DNA from: Brachynemurus nebulosus
Taxonomy: Eukaryota; Arthropoda; Insecta; Neuroptera; Myrmeleontidae
Reading direction: 5' to 3'
Assembly (NCBI GenBank): GCA_035578155.1
Contig: JAPWDM010000022.1
Span: 682,001-746,000 of the forward strand
Length of the DNA: 64,000 bases
The position numbers and the translations under genes are program-made. Below the pieces are notes generated by a model that saw only the letters and a list, made by a program, of their open reading frames with translations, searched no databases and was not told where the DNA came from. Of the stretch, positions 22,506 through 33,799 are shown one piece after another; the stretch's first letter is position 1, and every line of letters starts with the position of its first letter.

Positions 22506-23393
22506 CCCTAGAATCATACGTTGGTCTACGAGTCAAGTTAATCATACATCGGCGTCGTTTCGACGAATGGACTTTTTACGGGGAGTTTTAGAGTTTATTT
22601 GCAAAAAACATTTTTTTACATAACAATACTACAAAAGCGAACAAAATATTTAAAAAAATTGGATTTGAAAAAATTTCTTAATGCAAATATTTATTAATTT
22701 TTTTAATCTTTTTATCAAAGCATATTTTCATTATAAAAATTAAAAAATATATAAATACATCAATTGTAATAATTAATTTATGAACTATTATGAATCAGTG
22801 TACATGTGTGACTTTACAGAATGTGAAATTTCTCAGTCATAAATATTCCTATAGATATGTAGTTATTTCCCCATTAGGCACATTTGTAAATTTTCTAAAA
22901 TTTGTTAGTAATTTTTCGAACAAGATCTCAAAAAATAATAAAAATTAAAATATTTTCCACAAAATAAATTGTTAATCTTTTATTAAGTCATTCGAAACGC
23001 ATTCTTTAGTTTTCGATTCAATATATTCAAACTTCAGTATTATGTCGTCTCTAATATAAGTCAAACAGCTGTAATCATCTTTCACATTATCATAATCATT
23101 GAATAAATTAATTATAACATCCATATCTTTAATAAATTTTAGAAAAATTAGGAAAACTTTTATATGTGGAGTACAAAATCTTTAAAAAAAAAATATAGGT
23201 TAATCATACATCGTCGTCCTTTTGACGCACACTATTTCAGTATAAAAAAAACGACAATAGCTATAAACAAAACTTATATGTCTTATGTGTTATAATAACA
23301 AATAAATTAGATAACAGAAGTTTCACAGCGAGCAGTATTGGAGCAGGTAGAGAAGTTCGTTCGTCGTTTTGACGAGTACGTATGATTCTAGGG
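22506..23393. mobile_element. piggyBac-like non-autonomous element
   Basis: Terminal repeat CCCTAGAATCATACG at 22506-22520, and its complement ending at 23393. The left flank is TTAA (22502-22505) and the right flank is TTTA, one base from TTAA. CCCTAGAA-type ends with a TTAA target are typical of piggyBac. Subterminal motifs repeat: ATCATACATCG.CGTC occurs at about 22542 and 23204, and CGTCGTTTTGACG at about 23362. The 888-bp interior has no transposase frame. Confidence 0.8.
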
Positions 23394-23397
23394 TTTA

Positions 23398-24080
23398 GAA
23401 AGCTTAAATAATAATTTATAATAATTTATATTTTTTGTCATATTTAACTACTGTTTAATCTTAGATAATAATAAGTTTTGTAATTTTCCACATACATACA
23501 TACGTATTAAATAATAGTATTATGGCCGCAAGCTCAAAAGACCTCCAGAAACTATGGTGAGGGGAACACAAATTGTATTATTTCCATAGTTACTAACCAA
23601 ACCAAGTAATTACGTTTTTATATGAGTGAGTGAGTAAACTTCTATTTATTAATATGATAGACAAAGATAAATGCAGATGTAGATAAAAAAGTTCTTTTTA
23701 GCTTGCGCCTATAATACACACATTACACAAAAAAATAATAGTAAATTCTAAGCACCTATATAAACTAATTTAAAAAAAAAGTAATTCGCCTATTGACTGT
23801 ATAACTGTTTATTATAAATTACTTTTAATAAAATATGTACCTACATTTTATTTTAATCAGCCTGCTAAAGTAAAGCATTTTTTTTTATACATATTGTGTT
23901 GATACTATTTTTGATTACAATAATGTAAATACATTATATTTTATAAATACATACTTACATATTTTCAAATACTTACGTAAATATGTAATGCATATTCACT
24001 TACTTACGCTTTAAGTATATTATCTTCATGTTCAGTGCAAATAAATTATTAAAAAAATCATCTTTAAATGGTGACTAAAC
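23398..24080. other. AT-rich interval, no gene
   Basis: No supported ORF or clear repeat boundary. Confidence 0.35.
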
Positions 24081-25185
24081 AAAATAGTATATTATTCAAT
24101 GAGCTGGAAATGATAGTTATTACCACAGACCAATTAACACTATTATATTGCCTGGATGTGCAGGATACAGTTTGAGTATCTGAAATGCTGATGTGCTGAA
24201 GTGCCGAGATGCTTAAGAATCCTCGGCTTTCATCCTCAGATACTCAAATTGTATCGGAGGCCATAAAACCATTCGAAAACAAAATTTCCTGCACACTGTC
24301 AAACATGGTCATACGTCTATCATGGGGTATGGGTGTAATGTTGTTGGAAATTTTTGGATCAAATTAAGGACAAATATGTTTATCGAAATATTTTAAAAAA
24401 GAACTAACGTGCAAGCACCAGAAAATTAAATTTATCGGAAAGCTATCCAAGAACTAATTTGTCAACAGGACAATGACCCTAAACATTCGGCATTGTAATG
24501 TAGCAGTATTTCTTGTATTACGTACCTCTTTTACTTCATACACCTCCACACTGACTAGATGTAAACCCTATCGAACATCTATGGCCAATATCTAGGTGTT
24601 CAAATAAGAAAACGTAATATTTCTAATAAACAGGATTTAATTAAAGCATTAAATTGATGAATAGAGCCAAATCAGTCCGGATTTTACAACAAAATTAATG
24701 GCATCAATGCCCAATCGCTTGCAAGCAATAATTAAAGCAAAGAGATGTGTAACGAAATATCAAAAATAGTTATTATCCTATCTTCCGAACTTGTAAGTTT
24801 TTTGTTTACTGTTCTGTCTGTTAATTTTATTTTTTTAAACAGAGTATAATATTTGCTGTGATTTTAATTAGTATGATTTTGTAGAACAGATTTTGAAGAA
24901 TTTATTTCCCTTATTTCTATTTTCTTTTATACAAAAGATCTCGTAAAAAATTAAATAAAATTTTTAAGGAAACTTTTGTCTAAACACTTTTGTGAGATAT
25001 TGTATATTATTCGTAGAACAACTGCAAGCCTGTTGAATAATGGTTAATACAGTGATTTCATTGGTTTAGAGGTATTGAGTTATGGCCATTCCTCCACATC
25101 TTTGAATAATGCCTAATTTTTTCAATAATCAATGGATATAAAAAATGACTGTGTTCTTCAACAGGAGTAAAGAAAATTATTCTAC
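24081..25185 (+). mobile_element. Two-locus repeat with Tc1-like insertion, copy 2
   Basis: The ends match 17448-17500 and 17770-17920. The middle holds a CCACAGACCAATTAACAC terminus (24122), an inverted pair GATACAGTTTGAGTATCTGA (24168-24187) with its complement near 24237-24256 (one mismatch), and a decayed Tc1 transposase. The phrase TTTTGTCTAAACACTTTTGT at about 24974 resembles a Tc1 end. Confidence 0.6.
24290..24770 (+). pseudogene. Tc1-like transposase relic
   Basis: Read across several frames, peptides in the order VKHGHTSIMG, QQDNDPKHSAL, then a corrupted SPD.NPIEHLW segment, IRKRNISNKQDLIKALN and INGINAQSL match the catalytic half of Tc1 transposases. QQDNDPKH holds the second catalytic aspartate and NPIEHLW the region after the third. 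Stops and frame shifts are frequent, and the N-terminal DNA-binding domains are absent. The gene is dead. Confidence 0.7.
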
Positions 25186-25284
25186 ATACATTGTGCGGAA
25201 ATTAATAATATCAAGCTAATAATAATTGTGCTAAAAGAACGGTAGAAAAATATATTTGTGTTACGAGTTGGTATAATATTATAA

Positions 25285-25740
25285 AGACGGTTCTACACGA
25301 TGCTACGAACACCTTCCAGCATTGGACGTTCGATGGTTCATCGCATCGTGTGGCCGTTGTTCGAACCTACGAGTGTCCAATGTCGAGCGTCAAACATTCG
25401 CATTTGGCCATGTCCCGCTCGATGTCGGTATTCTTGCACCGAGTCAAAGGGATGCTTCGAACGTTTGAAGGTCAATGTTGGTTGCGTTGGTTGGTTCGAC
25501 TCAGCAGCTGCACGACTCGTTCATGTGAAGAGAAACAACATCAGTGTATAACATTAGAGATAACATCAGACAGATAACAGCCTCGTCCACTGAGTACCAA
25601 CACATCATCATTCGTATTGGATCAAACATTCGATTCACCGTGTAGCAGATACATTCGTCGCACCAACTATCGAACTTAATTGCCTCAAACGTTCGATCGA
25701 ACGTTGGAAGGAACGTTCGTAGCATCGTGTAGAACCCGCT
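25285..25740. mobile_element. GC-richer MITE with GGTTCTACACGATGCTACGAAC ends
   Basis: Inverted termini of about 30 bp: GGTTCTACACGATGCTACGA at 25289-25308 and the complement TCGTAGCATCGTGTAGAACC at 25717-25736. GTTCGA/TCGAAC words are scattered through the 456-bp interior, and composition is much higher in GC than the flanks. Open frames inside lack recognisable motifs. No clean target duplication. Confidence 0.75.
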
Positions 25741-26360
25741 TAATATAAAGCTGATACATGTAACACCGTCGCTTTCTCTCAGTACCGCCGAGCTTTGATT
25801 TCGTACTCGAAGCTTATCCCGATCACAGTACGCCACTTTTACGAATTAAACGGTTACAAATTAAATGTTGACTTATGCACGCAAAAAAGTAATTGAAATA
25901 CGCTTAGGCCATTTGGCAACAGTAGAATGTGCAAATAGCTATTTGTCGAACGAAAATGTGTCCGCCAAGATAATACTTATCCCGTATGGGTGATAAAAAC
26001 ACCATAATATATTAAATCCTTTTTCTTCTTCATTTGAGCTTGCAACTTGACAATATCAGTGTCACTTACTAACAGTATTTAATGTAAGATTATAATATTA
26101 AGAGCGAAACTGTCGGTTATTTTGTACAATAATAATATATTTGTAGTATTTAATGTGTAAAAATTTAATAAATATAATTTTTTTTAAAAAAAATATTGAC
26201 GAAATTATTGCAAATGAGCCTAAATATTAACCGCTAATAACATCAGAACGAATTGAAATTTTTACTTGAAACTTTGAGAATATATTTTTGAATACTTTTA
26301 CTAACAATTTATGCAATAAAAATTTTTGAGTCGTCTAAACCTATTTTCCCCTTAATATAA
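25741..26360. other. AT-rich interval, no gene
   Basis: Nothing recognised beyond short A/T runs. Confidence 0.35.
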
Positions 26361-26369
26361 GTACTTAAT

Positions 26370-27605
26370 TTTTCTAGTAACTGTGAATTGGAGCAATTGT
26401 GAACGGCGCCTATAATTTCTAAAATAACATTAATATTGTTAAAAATCAACTCTTAGTATACTTACCTGTCCTTGCAAAATCCTTGCAAAATTTTGTGTCT
26501 TACTTCGACCAATCCTCAAAAAAAAATTTTTTTAAAAGCATTTTCATTTTTTAAAAGGCAAGAAATGGTTAAAAGTACTTTTAAAGAAGTGATCTAAACC
26601 CTGAGAGGGTTCCTTATTAACTGCTAAAGAAATTGGACAATTTATCACCAATTCACAATTACCCCATGATTTTAAAATTGTGGGGTAATTGTGAACGTCA
26701 TTCAAAAACGCCAAAATTTCAGTAGTGTCCTTTTCAAAGTTGAAAATGTTGATGAAGATGGTGGTGACATTATTTTACAAGTTTCCGTTGTACAAACAAA
26801 ACAAAAAAAAATTGCGTAAAGAGCGATATGTTTTGCATGTTTTGTGTATCAATCTACGAAGTCATTACTGTGCTCCCTTATTATTACCCAATAACAACTT
26901 ACAAAAACAGAAAAATTACTTCTTTTCAATGTCTCTGTCAGTGTCCAAGGGCAGTAGGATTAACACAAAACCATTTATCTTTTTTTTTTTCGTTTACAGC
27001 ATTAGACCTAATAGATTGTTGTGTTTTATTCATGTTAACTAAATGTATTCCCTTGAGAAAGTCTCATTTTCCTTGTTTTTGTGTAAAAAGCATGTAATTT
27101 TTTGATTTTTTATATGATAAAATGACAAAATATCATCAAAATATCATTTTTAGCTTGTAATAAATTTGTTTCTACAATTTTTGTTATTTTTATTTAACCC
27201 TGATTTTTTGTACAAATTTGAGGTATGTGTAACTTGCATTAAACAAAGAGAAATTGTGACCGCTAAAGTCTGATGAAAAATTTGAAAGTGGGGTAAGTGT
27301 GAAGAGTTTGAGTTGGATTTTACTGATGTACCTCACTTCTCAATTCTAAATAATTTCTCTGATGGCATTCACTTTTACCCCAAAATTCATAAGATTCGCA
27401 AAACCCTACCGGGGAAATGTGAATGGCTTATAAAAGTTTTGCCTTTCATACGAATTTGCTCAAAATTTGTGTGGTGCATCCTGAACTGAATAATGTAAAA
27501 TTAAAAATAAATCAACCAAAATGTGATATATACAATAAATACTTAAAACAAGGCTTTTATCTCAATTCATGAAAATCCATTCACAATTACCCCGGTCAAC
27601 CCTAC
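26370..27605. mobile_element. Pogo-like element with reiterated GGGGTAATTGTGAA motif
   Basis: The motif GGGGTAATTGTGAA or its complement TTCACAATTACCCC occurs near 26651, 26683, 27291 (variant), 27413 (variant) and 27577, and in part near 26379-26402. At 26651-26695 two copies form a palindrome. The right boundary reads TTACCCCGGTCAACCCTA. The left boundary is degraded. The layout is like the TA-flanked element at 16426-17391. Open frames at 26725-27097 show no recognisable domain, though they may derive from a transposase. Confidence 0.45.
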
Positions 27606-29400
27606 CTCTTTTTTTCACTGTGTTGATCTAAATTAATAGCAACGAACTCATAACCTGAAGGCAACAGTTTACGAAATTAAAAAGATAAAATTAGCAATAT
27701 TTTAATTGTGTAGCGTCAAAGATAAGTGAGTAGTGGATCTATAGTGCGCATATAAGTACGTACATATTCGTATAAACTTGTATATATCTACATCTTGCAA
27801 GAAAAAATACAAACAATGGTAACGCTCGATGGTGTAGATTCGCTTCTTAAAATTTAGTTAGTTATTTCTTGCTTTATGTTTGCTTTTTTAAGTTTGTACG
27901 CGTCAGATACGTATACGGTGCGGAACGTAGACAGACAGATACAGACAGAAAAAATATATATAACATTTAAATAATATGACCGCTTGTTTTGATTAAATAA
28001 ACTGATATTGAAATACAACACATCAAATTAACTAATCACATACAATGGTACTTTTGCAAATATAAATTCTGACCTACATTAAGATTTTGTACATAAAGAT
28101 ACGTATATGTATATAGAGCGTCTCATTTTCGGTGGTTTGGCTGGTAAAGAACACGTGGAGAGTGGAGTTTGGAATTACAATTAAACTAACCATCATATTC
28201 TATCATCAGTTCTAGAGAATATATGGACAAGTTTTGATTTTTTTGCCTTTTTCAGCGATGAGTAAAATTAATCTCCCCTGACGAAGTTACTGTTATTTTC
28301 TTTAGATTTTGCATTAAATTAAATAAATAGGTTTTTATAAAAATAAGAGCCTTGGTTTAATTGAACAGCAAAATAAATACAAATTGGTCAGTCAAAAAGG
28401 CTAATTAAGCAGCAATATGTGAGCAGTAGAATAAATGGCCAGCTCGTAAACCATTTGAACGTCAGATAACAAAGATAGTATGCTAAAAAAATTTATGAGC
28501 AGGATATTCTGTTCAGCATTTAATATTTTAATTTTAATTTAATTTCGCTTGCTGTAAAGTCATTTAAACATCAAAAGTATACTTGACAATATGTTTATAT
28601 TTTAAAACAATAAATATAAAAGAATACAATAATTAAGATTTTTTTAACTTTAATAATCTCCTAATCCCTAACGTGCCACCATCTTAAATTAAATCCTGTT
28701 ATAATATATGTGGGATTTTTTGGTAGATTGAGAAAATACCTGGGAAAAGAATAATTAGTTTTTGATATTTTTGATATACGCTGTCTGTATGAAATCATTA
28801 TAAAGTAATAATACCCTTATGTTTAAAATTTAATAGATATAATGAATAAGTACTTATTACCAAAAAAAACCGATTAATCAATTCGATAAGTCAAAATTAA
28901 ACTCGTGTAACATGTATGTACATAATATATAGATGCAAATACAATTCAAAAATGATTGCAACGATAATTCGAGAAGTAAATGAAATGCAGATAAAGAAAT
29001 AATCATCTGTAAAGGATATTTTTTCGATGCAAACACACACGTATAAAAAAAATAAAATAGTAATCTGTTTTAATAATCATCTTAATTACATGTAGTTACT
29101 GAATTTTTAAAATAATTGCAGTGTCGATCACTAGTATAAGTATAGATATTTTGCAACATCAGCTCAATATTTACGTATTTCGTGAATTTTGTAGTTACAT
29201 TTATTATAACTATTATATAGGTACTTATGCATATAATCTACCCCACTGCTTAAAGCAACTGGGTCTGACAGCAATTTTATGTTAGTGAAACAATTATTCA
29301 CGATTTTAAGTTTATAACGTTTGCTACATTGAGAACAGTGAAATGAGGAATCAAATGCTGCTTTATCAAATCAAATTGTCAATAATGATTTTAGCTAATA
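27606..29400. other. Long gene-free interval
   Basis: No supported ORF, RNA gene or repeat boundary. Composition is about the window average. Confidence 0.35.
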
Positions 29401-29404
29401 ATTG

Positions 29405-29985
29405 TAGATAATATAACTTTGTGAAAATTTATAATAATAATTATAGCGAAATGTTTAATTTGTCAAATTTTCACTTAAAAATTGAAATATATTCTTACGA
29501 CCTTGCATTACTTACACCATCATCAGGTTAAACGTTAAACTGAACCAAAAATCTGTTTTAAGTTTCAAGTTGATTCATGAATCAAAGACAATTGAAAGAT
29601 GAAAAACTAATTAAGAAATGGGAAAAATCAAGAATAATAAATAAACAAAATATGAATCCGGTTTTTTTTAATTTGCTATCTCTCGGAATTAAAATGGAAA
29701 TCCAGTTTTTAATTTGCTTGCCAATGTCGTTTTTGCTTCTTCTAATCCTTTAAGTTTTTTTCATTTTAGTTGGTTTTCCATCTTTCAATTGTCTTTAATG
29801 CATATATATTTTAACTTAAAACAGATTTTTGGTTCAGTTTAATTTCTTACCTGATGATGGTTTAGTTAACCGAAAGCTAGCTCGTAATATATTTTAACTT
29901 GTAAATGAAAATTTGACAAATTAAACATTTCACTATAAATATTGTGGATTTTCATAAAGTTAAATTATCCATTTATTGTACAATC
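29405..29985. mobile_element. Inverted-repeat element with hammerhead-core-like motif
   Basis: Arms of roughly 170 bp, 29405-29580 and 29813-29985, are inverted copies (shared TTAATTTGTCAAATTTTCA and CTGAACCAAAAATCTGTTTT). In the right arm CTGATGA (29851-29857) is followed by a possible 4-bp stem-loop GGTT-TAGTT-AACC and then GAAA (29872-29875), the spacing of a hammerhead ribozyme core, with one extra U before the stem. Penelope-like elements carry such motifs in their terminal repeats, so this could be a pair of Penelope terminal fragments. There is no ORF. Confidence 0.5.
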
Positions 29986-30059
29986 AGTAACTAAAATTAT
30001 TATTGAAAATTATGATTTTATTGCCAAAGACCAATTTATAAAGGCAACATTTGATTAAA

Positions 30060-30540
30060 TATTTCATCATAATTTTATATACAATAGAAACTCGATTATA
30101 ACAATTTAATGTTCCTCTTAGGGTAGGGATTGTTATAATCGAGTGATTGCCATAGACGGCTCATTAATTTTTTAATTAAATATACGCCAGAAATCTAATG
30201 GTTCATAGTAGTCTGTACAAATTTAAGGGGAAGTATAGGGTAGGAAGAAATTTTACATATGTATGCAAAAAAATTTTAAAATTTTTAGAGGCTACGAGAC
30301 CGTCAAACAACATTACCTGCAGCCCTGACTCACTGGAGTACGTAACACTGTATTTATTTTTAATTTATGAAGGTGCCGCCACAGAAAAATTAAATGCGTC
30401 ATTCTTCAGTGTTACTAACACATACGCAATTCTAACATTCACGTACATATTTTGTAAACAAAAAGTTAGACGAAGATAGTGATAAATTGTTATAATCGGG
30501 ATTGTTATAATCGCGGGGCTGTTGTACATATCTATCAATA
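30060..30540. mobile_element. TIR element with CTCGATTATAACAAT ends
   Basis: GAAACTCGATTATAACAATT at 30088-30107, and the complementary GGATTGTTATAATCG near 30126 and 30499, mark terminal or reiterated motifs. The centre (30265-30340) is a repeat fragment also found at 20325-20395, which suggests nesting. A 93-codon open frame (30198-30479) crosses these repeats and is not a supported gene. Confidence 0.4.
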
Positions 30541-30617
30541 ATGTTTCCAAAATACATTTGTTCCTTTCCAAAAATAAATCTAGCCAGTTTCTAGTATTAT
30601 AAAATCTTTATTTTATT

Positions 30618-30745
30618 ACTAGCTGTGACCCGCGGCTTCACCCGCTCTGTATTCGACTCTTGTCTTTAATCTTTAATATGAATATAAATTCTAAAAACAA
30701 TATTTTTTTTAATATATAACTTTGATTTTGATTTAATTAGTGGAT
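30618..30745 (+). repeat. Dispersed repeat start (ACTAGCTGTGACCCGCGGCTT)
   Basis: The phrase ACTAGCTGTGACCCGCGGCT marks one end of an abundant insect retroposon-like family. An inverted example (GCGGGTCGCAGCTAGTA) ends at about 59743, and a diverged one (ACTAGCTGACTCGG) starts at 34913. Only the end is recognisable here. Confidence 0.5.
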
Positions 30746-31115
30746 TCCTATAATAAGGCTACGAAAAAAATTTTATACCTAACATTTTATTGCAATACTC
30801 TCGGTGTAAGGTAATAAATAAATAAGTAATTAAATGGGCGTATACTTAAATTGTTATAACTTCAAAAATCCACTGCTTACTTTTATCACTTTTATGCAAA
30901 TCTCTCTTATGTTTTATTTTTATTGGCTTATGTATGACATTCGTATTTTGAAAATCCATCTTATATTAAAACTGTTAATCACATGTCCTACAATAGATAG
31001 TATTTTCTATACTCAAATAACGGATTATGACGAAAAGAAATATTTTTAAACATAAGTTCAAGTACCAGGTATAAAGAAAAGACATTTACATTATTCTCCG
31101 AAATTTTAAGATGAG
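30746..31115. other. AT-rich, no gene
   Basis: A 71-codon frame (30834-31049) has hydrophobic, low-complexity content and no start context or motif. It is not supported. Confidence 0.3.
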
Positions 31116-31118
31116 TGT

Positions 31119-31489
31119 ATAATAAAATATTTATTGCTATCAATCTGATTTAAATAACAGACCTAATTTATATTTACACCTCCATAAATTCAATTACCGT
31201 AAAACCGTCTAGACCCGGACACTTTTTTACATTTTTTGGTATAGTTTTATGTTTATACATTTTTCTTTCATAGATATCACCAATAAAAGTAATACCATTA
31301 GAAAGATATATAATAAAATATCTATTGCTATGAATCTGATTTAAATAACTGACCTAATTTATATTTACACCTCCATAAATTCAATTACCGTAAAACCGTC
31401 TAGACCCGGACACTTTTTTACATTTTTTGGTATAGTTTTATGTTTATACATTTTTCTTTCACCAATAAAAGTAATACCATTAGAAAGAG
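31119..31489. repeat. 191-bp tandem duplication
   Basis: Two head-to-tail copies with a 191-bp period (TATTGCTAT at 31132 and 31323). The second lacks nine bases present at about 31273-31281. The duplication includes the left end of the element described next, so that terminus occurs at both 31197 and 31388. Confidence 0.9.
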
Positions 31490-31994
31490 CGTATATTATT
31501 TGTTATATCCCTGACCCATTTGTTTCATTATAAGTAAAAATAAAAAAAATAAAAAATAATTAGTAAGTGTCCGGGTCTACACCCCAAATCCGTCGTGACC
31601 AGGACACTTACTTAAATAATGTAATAACATGCAAACTAACCTCTCCCGTCGGGTTTAGGACAGTGTTTTATATCGTCTGATGTCTTTGAACCTGTCAAAG
31701 ACTTCAAAATATTCTGTGGGAAGGGAGAGGGGGTAATGCACAGTATGCCTCTCTAGAAAGTAAACATACGATATGACACCTGAAGGAGGCATAAACCGCG
31801 TAATTCTGGGGGCAATGGGAGGTACAAGTGGTGCGAGTCGCGACCATAGTGTAATAAACTGATGTGTCCGGGTCTAAACGGATATACATATACAGCATGT
31901 ATTTTTTTATATATACATCGAATATAACTTCAAATATCATTAAATAAAGCGCGATAGAATTCTGGACACATATATGTCAAAACTAAAACAATAA

Positions 31995-32260
31995 AAACGC
32001 CGTGAGCAGCGGGGCCCCATCACGGAAGTTGAATTTTTCGCTACATCTTCGGTATTGAATGTCTACAAGCGAAATGTGATTGAAAGTCTACAAGCGATTT
32101 GTCATTTTCATGGTTTCAAAATTGATGATGAATGTCCGGCTGATCGGGGCTTTAAAAAAAAGGTTTTAAGTTTTTAAGGGCTGAATCTCAGTAAATTTAA
32201 ATTTTGTGCCGATAGCAGTTAGCAGGAAAAAAGTCAACACAATTCGTTACGAATTTCACG
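31995..32260. repeat. Dispersed repeat R3, copy 2 (inverted, partial)
   Basis: The complement of 18405-18672, beginning GCCGTGAGCAGCGGGGCCCC. It lies within the TA-flanked element and evidently inserted into it. Confidence 0.75.
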
Positions 32261-32753
32261 TCGAAAATGCTATAAACGAATTTTTTTATAATATATTTTT
32301 TTATAGATTTTAAAAGAAAAACCTAACTTTAAAGTGTCAGCATCTTCTGGGGACATAAAATAGGAGCTTCTGTTCGTTTTTAATGACCTGTGAAGGTCAT
32401 TCTAAGGTCAAAATCCAGAAAAAAATGATACTAAAAATTTATGCAAAATTAATTTTTCATAAATAATAAATTTCATAGCTAAAAAATGAAAAATTAAAGG
32501 TCAATAAAAAAATTCGTTCATAGCATTTTCGACGTGAAATTTCACGTTCTTTCAGAATCCGAAATAAAAGTAGGTCGTTCCATTTGAAAAATACGACTTG
32601 ACCTCAAAATGACCTTGAAAATGAAATTCAAGGTCAAACTTAAGGTCACCATTTAATGTCCCCCTTCGTACCTAACAACTTTTGTAAAGGTTATTTTTTG
32701 ATAGGTGGCGCCTCTGGCGAGATATTTAGATGCAAAGATTAAAATGGTCCACC

Positions 32754-32760
<7 letters not shown>
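32255..32760. repeat. Inverted-repeat segment rich in AAGGTCA
   Basis: TTTCACGTCGAAAATGCTAT (32260-32279 area) and its complement near 32522-32547 form an inverted pair about 290 bp apart. Within and after it, AAGGTCA or its complement occurs about seven times between 32390 and 32650. The following TGGTCCACCCTGTATATA is a familiar insect MITE-like end, running straight into a (TA)n tract. Confidence 0.55.

Positions 32761-32812
<52 letters not shown>
32757..32812. repeat. (TA)n microsatellite
   Basis: A TA tract adjoining the CACCCTG terminus. Confidence 0.95.
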
Positions 32813-32819
<7 letters not shown>

Positions 32820-33236
32820 ATATATCAGACATTTTTTTTTCTACAGAATCGTGTTCTACGGGTCCGAAAACGGATAGCGCCGACTAAGGAAAAATTCGAT
32901 TAGTAGCAATTATGACCAAAATTACATGTCTAAGTTAGACATACATTTTATTTCTTTGAAAAACTGTAGGATAGTAATCCTGTAAAATAAGATAGTAAAT
33001 GTAGAAATTCCTAGTTTTTATTGTTACAGCTGTTTAGAGGATGTTTTTCTCTCTCTAATGAGGTCAAGGACAAATGTTTATTGTTGCAGGTTAATTTAGA
33101 AATTATTTAATTTGAATATTGGCGCAAAGTGTCCTGGTCTAGACGGTTTTACGGTATAATAAAACCTTATGAAACCTTATATTTAATAAACTGAGTGTAA
33201 CTAAGTAATTTATTCCACATAAATCTTCAGTCAGTA

Positions 33237-33775
33237 ATAGAGATGCTCACGGGAGTGATTCTCTTAATTCGTTCCCACCCACTTACGATTACACTCACGA
33301 TTATACCCATCCCTCCCGTTCACTCCCATTCCCGTCGAAAAATTGTCATTTCTGCCCATTTCCTCCAAATTAGTCCCGTTCCCGGTAGAACCCGTTTTAT
33401 ACCCATCGCTCCCGTTCACTCCCATTTCCGTAGAAAAATTGTCATTTCTGCCCATTTCCTTCAAATTAGTCCCGTTCCCGGTAAAACCCGTTTTATACCC
33501 ATCGCTCCCGTTCACTCCCATTTCTGTAGAAAAATTGTCACTTCTGCCCGTTTCCTTCAAATTAGTCCCGAACCCATTTTCTTTATTTTCGGTCCCGCTT
33601 TATCAAAAAAAAATTTTAATTTTAAATATCGAAAATAAAAATGTAACACTCCCAGTATATTTATCCACTCCCGCCTGTTTCCATTTCTGTCAAAAATTTT
33701 CAGATCCGTCCGTTCCCGTTCCCGCGGGTAAGACTCGAGAGGATCTTTAAAACTCACGGTCCGATTTCCATCTCT
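33237..33775. mobile_element. TAGAGATG-ended element with 96-bp tandem array
   Basis: The ends TAGAGATG (33238) and CATCTCTA (33769) are inverted. Inside, three copies of a 96-bp CCCGTTCACTCCCAT unit start at 33315, 33411 and 33507. The period is a multiple of three and the unit lacks stops in several frames, so long 32-residue-periodic open frames appear on both strands. I regard these as a consequence of the array, not genes. GC content is locally much higher. Confidence 0.65.
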
Positions 33776-33799
33776 AATCGGTAATAAATGATTCTATAT

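Larger units (their letters stand above)
31197..33154. mobile_element. TA-flanked element with CCGTAAAACCGTCTAGACC ends
   Basis: A perfect 19-bp inverted repeat bounds the element: CCGTAAAACCGTCTAGACC at 31197 (and again at 31388) and its complement at 33136-33154. TA dinucleotides flank all of these ends. Matching continues inward for ten more bases with one mismatch. The motif is repeated internally: an inverted pair GTAAGTGTCCGGGTC / GACCAGGACACTTAC at 31563-31611, and GTGTCCGGGTCTAAACGG at 31864. TA targets and this style of end fit Tc1/mariner/pogo. The interior contains an inverted R3 repeat and an inner hairpin repeat, with no intact transposase. Confidence 0.75.

Noticed and set aside
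25300..25836. Open frames inside the MITE at 25.3-25.8 kb
   Set aside because: They overlap on opposite strands, are confined to the MITE with its inverted termini, and contain no known motif.
26725..27097. Two overlapping frames as a possible gene
   Set aside because: No domain is recognisable, the two frames compete, and the location is within a repeat-motif-rich element. They are at most decayed transposase.
33243..33750. Long periodic open frames on both strands
   Set aside because: They follow from a 96-bp tandem unit without stops. Overlapping frames on both strands and lack of any domain argue against a gene.
33238..33776. CRISPR-like array
   Set aside because: The 96-bp units are contiguous without unique spacers, and the context is a eukaryotic transposon. 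No true CRISPR pattern was found anywhere.
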